21,906 bases of DNA. Source: Anaerolineae bacterium. GTDB taxonomy: Bacteria > Chloroflexota > Anaerolineae > SpSt-600. Below, piece by piece: positions 1-7,900 of the stretch. The first letter of the stretch is position 1. Every line of letters starts with the position of its first letter. The notes beneath the pieces are model-generated. The model did not search any database and was not told the DNA's origin. It was given only the letters and a program-made list of their open reading frames with translations. The stretch lies in the NCBI GenBank assembly GCA_028275425.1, contig JAPWUT010000004.1, positions 1 through 21,906 on the forward strand. The letters run 5' to 3'. The translations under genes and the position numbers were made by a program.

Positions 1-2037
1 CCCGATTTCGTGAACTTTATCCGCAAGCTCGCCGATGCTCTCCACAAAGAAAACAAGCTCCTTTCCATAAGGGTTGACCTCCCAACTCAGATAGCTGAGG
101 ATCGCTGGGAGACCGGAATATACGATTGGCGTGCCCTGGGAGAGGCAGTGGACCTATTCAAGATCCCAGCTCTACCAAACCCCCAGGCTTATGCCCCCGG
201 CGGTCAGATAGAACAACTCCTAACTTGGGCCACCGGCCAAGTAGACCGCTACAAAATACAGCTCGTAGCTTCCGCAAGAAGCGTGGAGCAAGTCCGTAAT
301 GCCCTCATCTTCAAGCCCTACACCGAAGCGCTGAAGGACTTGGCCGCCTCCATCAAAGCCAGCAAAGAAACAGCCGCCCCTGGGGAAGAGGTCGCCTTCA
401 CCCTGGAAGGCTTGGCACAAGTTTCCGGAATCCAGCACGACCCCAACACCGGCTACTACAAGCTGAGCTATACCGATTCCTTCGGGAACGAGCGGACCTT
501 GTGGATTGAGAATGCGTCCAGTATAGCGCATAAGCTAAGGCTCCTCTCCCGCTACAACGTGAGGGGGATAGCCTTTCAGAACCTGCTGGAAGAAGAGAAC
601 GACCCCCAGGTATGGAGCGTCATCCGCAACTTCCACGAGTATGCAATCCAATCGGTGGAAAGCAACTTTGCAGTGACTTGGAAAGTTCAGGATGCTAACG
701 GTGTGGTCCGCGACCAAGTCACAACTCCCCTCCAAGGCGCTTCTTACAAGTGGCAGGTTCCAAACCTCCCAGGCCAGTACACCATAGAAGCCAGCATTTC
801 CACCGATGGAGGGAAGACCTTCACGAAAGTCACCCACAAGCTTGCCCTCACGGTAGCCCAACCTACCCCAACACCATCTCCCACCCCCACTCCCAGGCCA
901 ACCCCTACCCCGACTCCTACCCCCAAACCCTCTGGCCAGACTACAACCCCATCCCAGCCCTCAGCTCCTCCCCCTTCGGTTAAAGGGACCGGATTCGGCT
1001 ACGGAATTCAAGCCCACATGCTCTATAACCCTGACCCAAGGATAATCCAGGCTGTTAAAGACATTGGCTTCAACTGGATAAAGGTCCAGATTGAATGGAA
1101 AGCCTTTGAGCCCTCCAAAGGAAGCATAGCCTGGGGAGAGATGGACCGGATAGTCAACGAAGTCCACGGCAACGGCCTCAACCTCCTCTTCAGCATAGTC
1201 AAAGCTCCCAAGTGGGCCAGACCACCGAACACAGACTTCAGAGTGGAAGGGCCTCCTGCTAACCCCCAGGACTACGCCGACTTCGTAGGCCAAGTGGCTG
1301 CTCGCTACTGCGGAAGGCTCAAGGCCATTGAGGTCTGGAATGAGCAAAATATAAACTACGAATGGGGCAACGAACCACCCGACCCAGGCCGCTACGTCCA
1401 GCTCTTAGCTGCAGCCTATAGGGCTATAAAGGCCGCATGCCCACAGATGATTGTAGTCAGCGGGGCTTTGACTCCCGCCGGAGATGTGACTATAGCAGGA
1501 CAATGGCGGGCAGTGGATGATATAAACTACCTGGACGCCATGTATCAGCATGGCCTCAAGAACTACTGTGATGCCATCGGTGCCCACCCCAGCGGATACA
1601 ACTGCCCCGCCGACGGCGACTGGCGCACCGTTACCGACCCAACAGCCAAGTTCCGCGGCCCATTTGACAACCGCCACCACTCCTGGTGCTTCCGAGGCAC
1701 TATGGAAGGATACCGCAACGTCATGCTCAAATACGGTGATGGAGCCAAGAAGATATGGGTTACAGAGTTCGGCTGGGCTTCAGTGGATGGGCTTGGGGTA
1801 GGGCCGGCCCCCGGCTACGAATACGCTGCCGATAACACCGCCCAAGAGCAAGCCGAATGGACCGTCCGGGCTTACCAAATGGCCAGAAGCTGGGGGTGGG
1901 TTGGAGTGATGTTCCTCTGGAACCTCAACTTTGCTCCGGTCACCGGCCCGCAGGACGAAAAGGCCGCTTGGAGCATAGTAGACCAAACCTGGAACCCCAG
2001 GCCAGTCTATTATGCCCTCAAGAACATGCAGAAATAA
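1..2037 (+). CDS. Multidomain glycoside hydrolase: GH18-like half, Ig-like, Thr-Pro linker, clan GH-A domain (5' partial)
   Basis: The frame is open to the left edge (three codons before the GTG at 10), so the gene starts outside the window; residues are counted from that GTG. Residues 1-210 resemble the C-terminal half of a GH18/chitinase-like barrel: an F-x-x-F-x-x-x-LA-x-x-LH helix, a YDW...VD segment, then a Y-N-V-R-G-I-A strand near 185. The GH18 DxxDxDxE motif would lie upstream and is not visible. An Ig-like domain (about 215-285) and a Thr/Pro linker (about 287-325) follow. The C-terminal ~345 residues form a GH-A clan barrel of GH39/GH5/PslG type, with likely acid/base E445 in VWNEQN and nucleophile E586 in VTEFGW. 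The layout suggests an exported, modular enzyme acting on an unknown polysaccharide. The next gene carries a related barrel. Confidence is high for the GH-A barrel and moderate for the GH18-like part. Confidence 0.75.
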   Translation, partial: PDFVNFIRKLADALHKENKLLSIRVDLPTQIAEDRWETGIYDWRALGEAVDLFKIPALPNPQAYAPGGQIEQLLTWATGQVDRYKIQLVASARSVEQVRNALIFKPYTEALKDLAASIKASKETAAPGEEVAFTLEGLAQVSGIQHDPNTGYYKLSYTDSFGNERTLWIENASSIAHKLRLLSRYNVRGIAFQNLLEEENDPQVWSVIRNFHEYAIQSVESNFAVTWKVQDANGVVRDQVTTPLQGASYKWQVPNLPGQYTIEASISTDGGKTFTKVTHKLALTVAQPTPTPSPTPTPRPTPTPTPTPKPSGQTTTPSQPSAPPPSVKGTGFGYGIQAHMLYNPDPRIIQAVKDIGFNWIKVQIEWKAFEPSKGSIAWGEMDRIVNEVHGNGLNLLFSIVKAPKWARPPNTDFRVEGPPANPQDYADFVGQVAARYCGRLKAIEVWNEQNINYEWGNEPPDPGRYVQLLAAAYRAIKAACPQMIVVSGALTPAGDVTIAGQWRAVDDINYLDAMYQHGLKNYCDAIGAHPSGYNCPADGDWRTVTDPTAKFRGPFDNRHHSWCFRGTMEGYRNVMLKYGDGAKKIWVTEFGWASVDGLGVGPAPGYEYAADNTAQEQAEWTVRAYQMARSWGWVGVMFLWNLNFAPVTGPQDEKAAWSIVDQTWNPRPVYYALKNMQK

Positions 2038-2050
2038 GGATGAGGGGGCG

Positions 2051-3253
2051 GTGGGGAAAAGCCATCGCCCCCTCGGCTTCCCCCTCCTTATCGTCACAAT
2101 CCTCTTAGCATTTCTACTCATTTTCCTAAGCCAGACTAACCCCCAAAAACGCTACCCATCCCCACCCTGGAGGATGCAATCCCCTGAATATGGCATGCAC
2201 GTCTTCCTATGGTGGCGGCCCGAGGTGGCTGACCGGGACCTGCAGCTTGTGAAGCAAGCCGGATTCCAGTGGGTGAAGCAAAGCTTCGCCTGGAGGGACA
2301 TAGAAGGGGCAGCCAAAGGCCACTTTGATTGGACCCGAACGGACAGAATCGTTGAGCAAGTGGAAAAGTACGGCCTCAAGCTCTTAGTGAGGGTGGATAG
2401 GCAACCGGCTTGGGCCGGTGGAGGCTACCCAGCCAACGGCCCTCCAGATAACTACGAGGACTTTGGCGACTTCCTCTACGCCTTAGCCAGCCGCTACCGG
2501 GGCCGCATCCATGCTTATCAAATATGGAACGAACCCAACCTGAATCGGCCAGACGGCGGTGGGGAATGGGGTGGCCGCACCCCTGACCCGGCCGAATACG
2601 TCCGATTGCTCCGAATCGCCTACAAACGAATAAAAAAGGCCGACCCCAACGCTCTTGTAGTATCGGCCGGACTGACCCCAACCGGCGACATGCCGCCAAG
2701 GGCAATCCCCGATGAGCTTTACTTGGAAATGATGTACCAAGCGATGGAAAACCACTCCAGTGATGGATACTTTGATGCCCTTGGGGTCAATGCGCCTGGA
2801 TACAAAGCCCCACCGGAGATGAGCCCCGATGAAGTGGAGAGGAGCCCGGAATATGGCGGGAAACGCTTCTTCTGCTTCCGTCACGTTGAAGACATGCGCC
2901 GGATTATGGTTAAGTATGGGGATGAGAAAAAGCAAATCGTAGTGCTGGAACTGGGCTGGACAAGCGACCCCCGCCCCGATTCGCCTTACCACTGGCACTC
3001 TGTAGACGAAGGGACGAAGGGAGAATACCTTGTGCGGGCCTACAAATATGCCCAGGAAAACTGGGCACCTTGGATAGGCCTCATGGTCACAATCTACATC
3101 CCCGATGTCTCCTGGACTCCGGAGAAGGAAGAATACTGGTGGGCAATACTGGACCCTTGCTACCCTGAGCTTTGCCTCCGTCCGGCCTACATGATGCTAA
3201 AACAAATGCCCAAAGGAGGTGAGGATGCGAGCCGTAGTTCAGAGGGTAAGTGA
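2051..3253 (+). CDS. Membrane-anchored clan GH-A glycoside hydrolase (GH39/GH5/PslG-like)
   Basis: A 400-residue protein with a short basic N-terminus and one hydrophobic segment (about residues 8-24), most likely an uncleaved signal anchor or signal peptide, followed by a single barrel. The acid/base candidate is E161 in QIWNEPN and the nucleophile candidate is E300 in VVLELGW. The barrel is recognisably related to that of the preceding gene (shared DRIV, WNE, P-D-P-x-x-Y and VKYGD elements), so the two are probably tandem paralogues. I chose the GTG at 2051 because GAGGGGG sits just upstream; an in-frame ATG at 2012 would overlap the previous gene by 26 bases and has no obvious ribosome binding site. 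The 3' end overlaps dtd by 29 bases, which suggests co-transcription. The substrate cannot be told from sequence. Confidence 0.7.
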   Translation: MGKSHRPLGFPLLIVTILLAFLLIFLSQTNPQKRYPSPPWRMQSPEYGMHVFLWWRPEVADRDLQLVKQAGFQWVKQSFAWRDIEGAAKGHFDWTRTDRIVEQVEKYGLKLLVRVDRQPAWAGGGYPANGPPDNYEDFGDFLYALASRYRGRIHAYQIWNEPNLNRPDGGGEWGGRTPDPAEYVRLLRIAYKRIKKADPNALVVSAGLTPTGDMPPRAIPDELYLEMMYQAMENHSSDGYFDALGVNAPGYKAPPEMSPDEVERSPEYGGKRFFCFRHVEDMRRIMVKYGDEKKQIVVLELGWTSDPRPDSPYHWHSVDEGTKGEYLVRAYKYAQENWAPWIGLMVTIYIPDVSWTPEKEEYWWAILDPCYPELCLRPAYMMLKQMPKGGEDASRSSEGK

Positions 3254-3665
3254 AGCCTCGGTTCAGGTGGATGGGAAAACGGTAGGAGCAATAGGCAGGG
3301 GCTTTGTAGTCCTCATCGCTGTGAAGAAAGGCGATACTGAGGAGCATGCCCGTTGGATGGCGCACAAAATTGCCAACCTCAGAGTTTTCCCCGATGCGGC
3401 TGGAAAGTTCAACCTCTCCCTCCTGGACGTCAAAGGAGAAGCCCTGGTTGTTTCCCAGTTCACCCTTTATGGCGATATCCGCAGGGGTTTCAGGCCCAGC
3501 TTTACCGAAGCCGCTCCCCCCGAAGAAGCCGAACCGTTGATTGAAAAATTCATCCAAGCCTTGCGAGAAGAAGGGGTTCCGGTCCAAAGCGGAATCTTCG
3601 GGGCAATGATGCTGGTTAAAATCTTCAACGATGGGCCTGTAACGATAATCCTGGACAAAGAATGA
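3225..3665 (+). CDS. dtd: D-aminoacyl-tRNA deacylase (D-Tyr-tRNA deacylase)
   Basis: A 146-residue protein, the usual length for DTD. This cytoplasmic dimer removes D-amino acids (and glycine from tRNA-Ala) mischarged onto tRNA. The family hallmarks are intact: N-terminal MRAVVQRV, the SQFTL active-site motif at 77-81, the RPSF segment at 90-93, and the C-terminal NDGPVT motif (135-140) carrying the cross-subunit Gly-cisPro element. The start is the ATG at 3225, preceded by AAGGAGGT with 4-nt spacing; a GTG at 3219 in the same frame lies inside the ribosome binding site and is less likely. The gene overlaps the end of the upstream glycosidase by 29 bases and is followed by a hairpin and the repeat array. 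Confidence 0.95.
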   Translation: MRAVVQRVSEASVQVDGKTVGAIGRGFVVLIAVKKGDTEEHARWMAHKIANLRVFPDAAGKFNLSLLDVKGEALVVSQFTLYGDIRRGFRPSFTEAAPPEEAEPLIEKFIQALREEGVPVQSGIFGAMMLVKIFNDGPVTIILDKE

Positions 3666-3684
3666 CCCACCTACCCCTTGGCCC

Positions 3685-3703
3685 CCTTCCCTGCGAGGGA
3701 AGG
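3685..3703 (+). terminator. Perfect hairpin just after dtd
   Basis: An 8-bp perfect inverted repeat with a 3-nt GCG loop begins 20 bases past the dtd stop. It is followed by AAGAAAATTT and not by a clean T run, so terminator function is only a guess. Its CCTTCCCT...AGGGAAGG core resembles GC-rich hairpins often dispersed between genes in Chloroflexota and may simply be another repeat. Confidence 0.4.
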
Positions 3704-3750
3704 AAGAAAATTTGGCTGGGTTCTCCCGGCTGGGGGGAGAGGTTATCCCC

Positions 3751-4246
3751 AAAACGCTGGCGAACCCTCAGCCAACGGGGTGGGCTAACGGGGGCCCAGG
3801 GGGCGCAAGCCCCCTGGCAGGGGGCTTGGGGGATGTGCCCCCAAAAATTCAAAAGAGGGAGCGAGTTGCCAACCCTTGCAACCCCGCCCACGAGTGGGAC
3901 CCAAAACGCCGGCAAACCCTAAGCCAACGGGGGTGGGCTAACGGGGAGTCCAGGGGACGAAGCCCCCTGGCAGGGGGCATGGGGGATGTGCCCCCAAAAA
4001 CCAAAAGAGGGAGCGAGTTGCCACATTAGCAAACAAGCCACGAGGGGGACCCAAAACGCTGGCGAGCCCTAAGCCAACGGGGGTGGGCAAATGGGGGTCC
4101 AGGGGGCGGAGCCCCCTGGCAGGGGGGGTATGGGGGATGTGCCCTCTGACCTAACCCCCTGGCCCCAGCCCACGAGGGTGAGCAAATTGGGGGGTCCAGG
4201 GGGCGAAGCCCCCCGGCAGGGGGCCTGGGGGATGTGCCCCCAAATT
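3751..4246. repeat. Tandem array of ~150-bp GC-rich hairpin units (three units plus one partial)
   Basis: Units begin at 3751, 3903 and 4053 (periods 152 and 150) with AAAACGCYGGC; a shorter fourth unit runs from about 4165 to 4246. Each has an AGCCAACGGGGG block, then CCAGGGGGC facing GCCCCCTGG across a 3-4 nt loop (perfect 9-bp stem in unit 1 at 3796-3817, loop GCAA), then CAGGGGGC, which could instead pair with GCCCCCTG, then TGGGGG...CCCCCA (3826-3844 in unit 1). Units 1 and 2 end with an AAAAGAGGGAGCGAGTTGCC tail. The array fills the gap between two convergent genes. I see no credible gene in it. It might act as a two-way terminator or be a non-autonomous mobile repeat. It is not a CRISPR array. 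Confidence 0.85.
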
Positions 4247-4252
4247 TTCAAA

Positions 4253-5368
4253 TTAATGCCAGAAGAAATCCCGCGACTGGCTTATGGGGCTAAGGGCTAA
4301 AATTTCAGTTCGGCCATCCGGAGCAGTGTACTTCTGGACTATTGTCACATCCCAGCGGAAAAGCCTGGGAGAAGCTTCGGCCGGCGGGGCTAAGTGGGAA
4401 GGCAGAAGGATGCCCGTAGCTTGAGTCCAGTAATGCTCCTCCCCACTCCAATCCTGACCGTTCCTATCCCGATACCTCACTCTCACTACAAACCACTCAT
4501 TCTCTTCCAAAGTGTAAAGGCTTGTCCAACTCAAGAAGACTTTGGCCTCCGGGCCCACGAAAATCGCCCCATCAGGTGGGGAAAGAAGAATTGGCTCCGG
4601 AACGCTTGGCCCACCTTCGGGCCCCCCTATCGGGAGTGAGGAGGGGGTGGGAGAAGGGGTTACGGCCGGAATTACGAGGACCTCCCCCTCCCTTAAGGCC
4701 CTCGGCTCAGGAATATTGTTGGCCTCCATCAAGGCCTTCACCGGCACTCTGAACATGACAGCTACATCTATCAATGTCTGCCCCTTTTGGACAGTGTAAG
4801 TAATAGGCTGGGTCTGAGCTACAGTAGGTTGAGGCGTGGGGACAACCGGAATTATGAGCTTTTCCCCTTCCCAGATTAAGTTCGGGCTCTGCAAGTTATT
4901 GGCTTTAACGATGGCTTCCACAGTTGTCCCATAGCGGGCAGCAATAGCCGCAAGCACCTCGTTGGGCTGGACTATGTGCACTATGTAGGCCGGAGTTGGG
5001 GTAGAAGTGGGCAAGGCTTGAAGGAAAGGCGTCGGGTAAGGGGTAAAGGTTGGGGTAAATGTGAAAGTAGGGGGAAGAGAAGGGGTTGGGGTAAAAGAAG
5101 GCGAAGGCAAAGGAAGCCGGAAGGGCCGGAGGAACCAAGCCACAATTAGAGTAGCAATCAAGGCGAATACCGCCAAATCCGGCCAGGGAATGGAAAAAGA
5201 AGGACGGTCAAGGGGAGCGCCGCAGAGGAAACAGTCCTTGGCATAGCGTGAGACCTTTGCCCCACAACGCGGGCAGAAGCGAGCCCTCGGCTGGGGCAGC
5301 GGATTGCCACAGGAGGGACAAATGGCTTCTTTCCCCTCTATCTCCTCACCGCATACCGGACACCTCAT
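4253..5368 (-). CDS. Zinc-ribbon, single-TM, double-LysM, Ig-like membrane protein
   Basis: A 371-residue protein of clear but uncommon architecture. Two N-terminal zinc ribbons (C3, C6, C17, C20 and C32, C35, C46, C49) are followed by one membrane helix (about 65-80), a Pro/Thr/Phe-rich linker (82-127), LysM domain 1 (about 129-174), LysM domain 2 (about 190-234), a second Pro/Ser-rich linker, and a C-terminal beta-rich Ig/FN3-like domain (about 258-370). The expected topology is zinc ribbons in the cytoplasm with the LysM and Ig-like parts outside on glycan. The ATG at 5368 has AAAGGGTGAG upstream and lies 12 nt after the rodA stop, so it looks like the last gene of the operon. A cell-wall role linked to rodA is plausible; the exact function is unknown. 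Confidence 0.75.
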   Translation of the reverse strand: MRCPVCGEEIEGKEAICPSCGNPLPQPRARFCPRCGAKVSRYAKDCFLCGAPLDRPSFSIPWPDLAVFALIATLIVAWFLRPFRLPLPSPSFTPTPSLPPTFTFTPTFTPYPTPFLQALPTSTPTPAYIVHIVQPNEVLAAIAARYGTTVEAIVKANNLQSPNLIWEGEKLIIPVVPTPQPTVAQTQPITYTVQKGQTLIDVAVMFRVPVKALMEANNIPEPRALREGEVLVIPAVTPSPTPSSLPIGGPEGGPSVPEPILLSPPDGAIFVGPEAKVFLSWTSLYTLEENEWFVVRVRYRDRNGQDWSGEEHYWTQATGILLPSHLAPPAEASPRLFRWDVTIVQKYTAPDGRTEILALSPISQSRDFFWH

Positions 5369-5380
5369 AGGCTCACCCTT

Positions 5381-6472
5381 TCAAGGTAAGAAATCAAGCT
5401 TCTTCCTCCGCATTGATATGCTTTGGGCCAACCCTTCCCCGCAGAGGAAGGTGAGCAAGGCACTTCCCCCGGAGCTAAGGAAGGGCAAAGGTATGCCTGT
5501 AACGGGCAGAAGCCCCATGTTCATGCCCACGTTTACCAAAACTTGGAATAGGATTATAGCCCCAATCCCCGTAGCAATGAGGCTCCCGAACTTATCCCTT
5601 GCCCTGGAAGCAATGGTGAAGAAGCGCCAAACCACTACAAAAAGCAGGGAAAGTATGAGAAGCGCGCCGAAAAAGCCAAGCTCCTCCCCAATCACCGAGA
5701 AAATGAAATCCGTATGGCGGATACGGAGGAACTGGAGCTGGCTCTGACTCCCCCGGGCAAACCCCTTCCCAAAGAAACCGCCGGAACCCAAGCTTATGAG
5801 GGCTTGCTGCAAATTGTAACTCGCCCCTGGGTCAAGGCGGGGATTGAGGAATACAAGGATGCGCTTGCGCATGTAATCCTTCAAAGAAAACCAGATGGCA
5901 GGAGATAAAAGCACGCTAACAACTCCCAAAAAGCCGAGGTGCTTCAACTCCACACCCGCTTGCCAGGCCAAGGTCAACCATATCACCCCCAGGACTATGG
6001 TTGTCCCCAGGTCGGGCTGAAGGTAAATGAGGATAGCAGGGGCAGCCACTATGGCTAAGGAGAGGAGGACGTAACGGAAACTTTTTACTTTCTCCCCAAG
6101 CCTGGCAAAATAAGCGGCTAAGACTATGGTGATGAAAATTTTGGCTGGCTCCGATGGCTGGAAAGTTATCGGCCCGAACGCAAGCCAGCGCTGAGCCCCG
6201 TAGATTGCTTTGCCCTTGAAGAGGACGGCCACGAGCATAAGCAGGCAGAAAGCATAAATGGGCCAGATGAAATGCTCCAGAAACCTGTAGTCTATGACGG
6301 CTAAGGCTAACATTGCCCCCAAACCGATGGCTCCATAAATTATCTGCTGGATATGCAACCTCTCCAACCCCTCTACCCCCCTTGTGGCACTGTAAACCAT
6401 AGCGAAGCCGGTGAACATAAGCGCCAAAGTAGCAACCAGAAGCCAATAATCAAAATCGCGCCACCTAATCAT
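5381..6472 (-). CDS. rodA: RodA, SEDS-family peptidoglycan glycosyltransferase
   Basis: A 363-residue polytopic membrane protein of the RodA/FtsW/SpoVE family, which polymerises lipid II into glycan strands during side-wall growth with a class B PBP. Visible hallmarks are RWLAFGP...FQPSEPAK (95-111), QPDLGTT (152-158), GSGGFFGKGF (229-238), the catalytic-Asp motif HTDFIFS with D255 and then GEELGF (262-267), and VNVGMNMGLLPVTGIPLPF (313-331) followed by SSGGS. The short N-terminus and overall sequence favour RodA over FtsW. The start codon overlaps the minE stop by 8 bases, implying translational coupling. No mreBCD or PBP2 gene is present in the window. Confidence 0.93.
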   Translation of the reverse strand: MIRWRDFDYWLLVATLALMFTGFAMVYSATRGVEGLERLHIQQIIYGAIGLGAMLALAVIDYRFLEHFIWPIYAFCLLMLVAVLFKGKAIYGAQRWLAFGPITFQPSEPAKIFITIVLAAYFARLGEKVKSFRYVLLSLAIVAAPAILIYLQPDLGTTIVLGVIWLTLAWQAGVELKHLGFLGVVSVLLSPAIWFSLKDYMRKRILVFLNPRLDPGASYNLQQALISLGSGGFFGKGFARGSQSQLQFLRIRHTDFIFSVIGEELGFFGALLILSLLFVVVWRFFTIASRARDKFGSLIATGIGAIILFQVLVNVGMNMGLLPVTGIPLPFLSSGGSALLTFLCGEGLAQSISMRRKKLDFLP

Positions 6473-6728
6473 GTTCCACCCTTCTCTTCACGCTTTTTAT
6501 CGGCACGCTGGCCACGAGCTTACCGCGGTTTTCCCCTACTTCCAAGCTCAGTTCCGTCCCTTCCCTATCCACATCCAGGTATTTCCCCAAGGAACTCAAG
6601 AGGGCCTCGCGCAATTCCTCCATAAATCCAGGGGATACTTGGATTCGGTCCTGGATTAGCATAAGCTTAAGCCGCTCTTTGGCGATATCCCGAGGGTTCC
6701 TCAGCCCAGCTTTCCCAAAAAGCCTCAT
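6465..6728 (-). CDS. minE: MinE, cell division topological specificity factor
   Basis: An 87-residue protein, normal length for MinE. It has an N-terminal amphipathic membrane-binding start (MRLFG), the conserved AKERLKLMLIQDR helix (16-28) that binds MinD and stimulates its ATPase, and a C-terminal dimerisation domain ending in the S-V-P-I-K strand (74-78). Together with MinD it would generate the Min pattern that keeps septa at midcell. It starts 10 nt after minD and overlaps rodA by 8 nt. Confidence 0.92.
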   Translation of the reverse strand: MRLFGKAGLRNPRDIAKERLKLMLIQDRIQVSPGFMEELREALLSSLGKYLDVDREGTELSLEVGENRGKLVASVPIKSVKRRVEHD

Positions 6729-6738
6729 CTTTCCCCCT

Positions 6739-7536
6739 TTATTTGCGCCGGAGCCATCGGCTCAAGAGATTGAAGATGCTTTCCTTACCCTTAAGGGTTG
6801 GGAATGGCACTTCTTCCCCCAAGAGCCGGCGGGCCATGTCCTTTATCGCTTGGCCTGAAGGGGATAGGTTGTTCAGGACCACAGGGACGCCCTTATTGGT
6901 GGCTACGATTACTTCCGGGTCCTCCGGGATTACGCCTATCAATGGGATGGATAAGATTTCCAAAACGTCCTCAACCGATAACATATCGCCTCTTTCCACC
7001 ATTTCGGGCTTGACCCGGTTTATCGCTAACTCCACCGATTCTTTTCCGGCGGCTTCCAGGAGCCCTATCACCCTATCGGCGTCACGGACCGCTGCTACCT
7101 CCGGAGTCGTTACCACGATTACTTCATCGGCTGGGGCGAGCGCTGTGCGGAAACCGTGCTCTATACCTGCCGGGGAATCCACTAAGACAAAGGAAAATTC
7201 CGAGCGAAGTTCCTCGCATATTTTTACCATATCGGCAGGCTGCACGGCGGTCTTGTCTTTGGTCTGGGCTGCCGGCAAAAGAAAGAGGTTGCTGAGCCTC
7301 TTATCCCTAATCAGGGCCTGACGTAGGCGACACCTCCCTTCCGCTACGTCTACCAAATCGTAGACGATTCTGTTCTCAAGCCCCATCATCACGTCCAGGT
7401 TCCTCAAGCCGATGTCCGCATCCACGGCAACGACTTGGTGGCCGGCCAAGGCCAGAGCCGTAGCCAGATTGGCGGTTATGGTAGTCTTGCCAACCCCTCC
7501 TTTCCCCGAAGTTATGGTTATGACTCTGGGCTCCAT
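6739..7536 (-). CDS. minD: MinD, septum-site-determining ATPase
   Basis: A 265-residue ParA/MinD-type ATPase. The deviant Walker A motif GKGGVGKTT is at 11-19, switch-region DADIGLRNLD at about 40-49, and the Walker B-like FVLVDSPAG is near 116-124. It ends in an amphipathic, basic membrane-targeting helix (SIFNLLSRWLRRK), which marks MinD as opposed to other ParA relatives. MinD binds membrane as an ATP dimer and normally recruits MinC; no minC is visible in the window. AAAGGAGG lies about 10 nt before the ATG, and the gene begins 19 nt after hypA. Confidence 0.95.
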   Translation of the reverse strand: MEPRVITITSGKGGVGKTTITANLATALALAGHQVVAVDADIGLRNLDVMMGLENRIVYDLVDVAEGRCRLRQALIRDKRLSNLFLLPAAQTKDKTAVQPADMVKICEELRSEFSFVLVDSPAGIEHGFRTALAPADEVIVVTTPEVAAVRDADRVIGLLEAAGKESVELAINRVKPEMVERGDMLSVEDVLEILSIPLIGVIPEDPEVIVATNKGVPVVLNNLSPSGQAIKDMARRLLGEEVPFPTLKGKESIFNLLSRWLRRK

Positions 7537-7555
7537 CCCCCTTTTCCTCCTTTAA

Positions 7556-7900
7556 TCACTCAACCTCAAAGCTTTCCACGTAGAATTCTCTCCCTCCGCT
7601 AACCTGAAGGTAAGGACTACCGCAAGAGGGGCATCCATCGGGCAGAGGCAAGCCCACTTCAAACCTAAACCCACAATCCAGACAGATGGCTTGACCCTTC
7701 CGCCGGTGAAACCTGAGCCTCGCCCCCTCCGCTATTGTCCCCCGGCTCAGGATGTCAAAGTAAAATTGGACTGAATCGTCCACGTAGCTACTGAGTTCGC
7801 CTATGACGATGTCTATGGCTAATATCCGCTTTGCCCCGATTTTCTCCGCTTCTTCCAAGACCAGGCTCAAGAGGCCTTGGGTGACCCCGAGTTCGTGCAT
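7556..7900 (-). CDS. hypA: HypA, hydrogenase nickel-insertion accessory protein
   Basis: A 114-residue protein matching HypA/HybF. The N-terminal Met-His-Glu (MHEL) supplies the nickel-binding His2, and a zinc site is formed by CLDC (C73, C76) and CPSC (C90, C93). HypA delivers Ni to the large subunit of [NiFe]-hydrogenases with HypB. Its ATG directly abuts the stop of the FrdA-like gene, so it is translationally linked to the redox operon. No hydrogenase structural gene and no hypBCDEF are in the window; the gene therefore hints at a hydrogenase encoded elsewhere. Confidence 0.93.
   Translation of the reverse strand: MHELGVTQGLLSLVLEEAEKIGAKRILAIDIVIGELSSYVDDSVQFYFDILSRGTIAEGARLRFHRRKGQAICLDCGFRFEVGLPLPDGCPSCGSPYLQVSGGREFYVESFEVE

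Noticed and set aside
744..926. Minus-strand Gly-Val repeat protein
   Set aside because: It is the antisense shadow of the Thr-Pro linker codons in the glycosidase gene.
3751..4246. Possible CRISPR array
   Set aside because: Units are about 150 bp with sequence similarity across most of their length; there are no short repeats separated by unique spacers and no cas genes.
3662..4300. Several overlapping open frames on both strands in the dtd-LysM gap
   Set aside because: They read through the GC-rich tandem repeat, are Gly/Pro-rich, repeat themselves with the unit period, and have no recognisable domain or plausible ribosome binding site.
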